Shown here: one piece after another, positions 32,510 to 33,314 of the stretch | How the letters are laid out: every line of letters begins with the position of its first letter | How positions within the stretch are numbered: position 1 is the stretch's first letter | Assembly (NCBI GenBank): GCA_900321635.1 | Contig: ONWV01000010.1 | Coordinates: forward strand, 1 to 33,314 | Direction of reading: 5' to 3' | Origin: an uncultured Spirochaetaceae bacterium | GTDB taxonomy: Bacteria; Spirochaetota; Spirochaetia; Sphaerochaetales; Sphaerochaetaceae | Length of the DNA stretch: 33,314 bases | Program-made: the position numbers and the translations under genes | Notes under the pieces: model-generated | The model's database searches: none | Told to the model about the DNA's origin: nothing | Seen by the model: the letters and a program-made list of their open reading frames with translations, nothing else

Positions 32510-33314
32510 TGTCTGACCAGATAGTCGTAAAAGAAGATAAGGAGCTGGCTGTACAGCCTGAGGAGAAGAAAAAGACAATTTCACTTGATGAGATGGTTCC
32601 GTCTCAGATTGTCGCCGAGCTCAACAAATATGTCATAGGCCAGGAGAAGGCAAAACGCACAATCGCCGTGGCCTTGAGAAACAGGACAAGAAGAAAGAGA
32701 CTTCCTGACAAAATCCGTGAGGAAGTCTATCCCAAGAACATAATTATGATAGGACCTACGGGAGTGGGAAAGACTGAAATCGCCCGCCGTATCGCAAGGC
32801 TTTCAAATGCTCCGTTCATCAAGGTCGAGGCCACAAAGTACACTGAGGTGGGTTATGTAGGCCGTGATGTTGAGTCAATGGTCCGTGATCTTATGGGAAG
32901 CGCTGTCTCAATGGTAAGACGCGAGCTTGCCGCAGAGAACGCCAAGGCCGTGGAATCAAGAGTGGAGGAGAGGATTCTTGATCTTCTGATTCCGAACGTC
33001 AATTCCACTGCCAATACTGACGTTCAGTTTGACAACGCCAGAATCAGCGCACGCGAGCAGATCCGCGCCCAGCTCAGAGCAGGTCTTTTAGACAACACTG
33101 AAGTTGAGATTCCAAGCCAGCTGATGCGCCCCAAGGTGGGAATAGAGCTGATGGGCGGAAGCATGGATGACATTCAGAACGCCATGAATAGCCTGGGATC
33201 AATCTTTCAGAACGCAGCACAGGGCGGGCCCAGGAACAGAAAGCGCAAAGTCAGCGTCAAAAGAGCCAGAGAGCTTTTCACAGAGGAAGAGTCCGAGCGC
33301 AGCGTCGACCAGGA
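32509..33314 (+). CDS. hslU: ATP-dependent protease ATPase subunit HslU (ClpY), N-terminal part (runs off the window)
   Basis: 268 codons are visible from the ATG overlapping the hslV stop. Walker A GPTGVGKT lies at residues 82-89 inside IIMIGPTGVGKTEIARRIA; KVEATKYTEVGYVGRDVESMVRDL is the typical pore-loop region (GYVG). The intermediate I-domain begins after about residue 130 and continues to the window edge. The first ~25 residues (rich in Glu and Lys, before ISLDEMVPSQIVAELNKYVIGQ) extend beyond the usual HslU start. HslU unfolds substrates and feeds them to HslV. Confidence 0.96.
   Translation, partial: MSDQIVVKEDKELAVQPEEKKKTISLDEMVPSQIVAELNKYVIGQEKAKRTIAVALRNRTRRKRLPDKIREEVYPKNIIMIGPTGVGKTEIARRIARLSNAPFIKVEATKYTEVGYVGRDVESMVRDLMGSAVSMVRRELAAENAKAVESRVEERILDLLIPNVNSTANTDVQFDNARISAREQIRAQLRAGLLDNTEVEIPSQLMRPKVGIELMGGSMDDIQNAMNSLGSIFQNAAQGGPRNRKRKVSVKRARELFTEEESERSVDQ

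Overview
The window looks like chromosomal DNA of a spirochaete, probably from the Treponema/Sphaerochaeta side of the phylum. The reasons are a uvrA–lptD-type gene pair, a compact mraZ-rsmH-ftsL-ftsW-ftsQ-ftsA-ftsZ cluster, an outer-membrane beta-barrel protein of the small treponemal type, and densely packed genes with many 1-20 nt overlaps. The taxonomic call is inference from gene content and order; no database was searched. Coding density is very high and no gene-free stretch exceeds 300 nt. No rRNA, tRNA, CRISPR array, prophage or insertion sequence was seen.

Layout: 1-695 (-) is the start of a PTS EIIC-like membrane protein. 802-2810 (+) is a Ktr potassium uptake pair (ktrB, ktrA). 2883-6747 holds ispG and uvrA. 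6757-13520 is a tight run of lptD-like, phoH, pgpH (c-di-AMP phosphodiesterase) and ybeY. At 13482-15831 two cell-envelope genes diverge from one shared promoter region: an FtsI/PBP-like gene that has lost most of its transpeptidase domain, and a LysM/LytM gene that has lost its zinc ligands. 15885-17547 (-) encodes a beta-barrel outer-membrane protein followed by a lipoprotein. 17688-20687 is folD, miaB and a sirtuin. 20773-22611 is typA, followed by a tandem repeat and a strong terminator. 22910-29100 is the division cluster, which runs straight into a Xer recombinase. 30081-33314 is dprA, a second Xer recombinase, hslV and the start of hslU.

The most notable result is a pattern across three genes. 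The division cluster keeps the scaffold and cytoskeletal parts (FtsL, FtsQ, FtsA, FtsZ), but none of the usual murE/murF/mraY/murD/murG/murC/ddl or ftsI genes lie inside it. FtsW has Lys where the SEDS catalytic Asp should be, and it has lost the RW and QPSE signatures. The only PBP-like protein in the window has no intact SxxK motif and no SxN or KTG box in their expected places. The LytM domain has lost every zinc ligand. All three reading frames are intact. This suggests a division machine kept as a non-catalytic scaffold in a lineage that has lost, or strongly reduced, septal peptidoglycan synthesis. Sphaerochaeta has been reported to lack penicillin-binding proteins, which fits. Retained, catalytically dead divisome paralogues would be a further step.

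Several promoters sit so close to start codons (ktrB, ispG, the PBP-like gene, the second xer) that leaderless mRNAs are likely.
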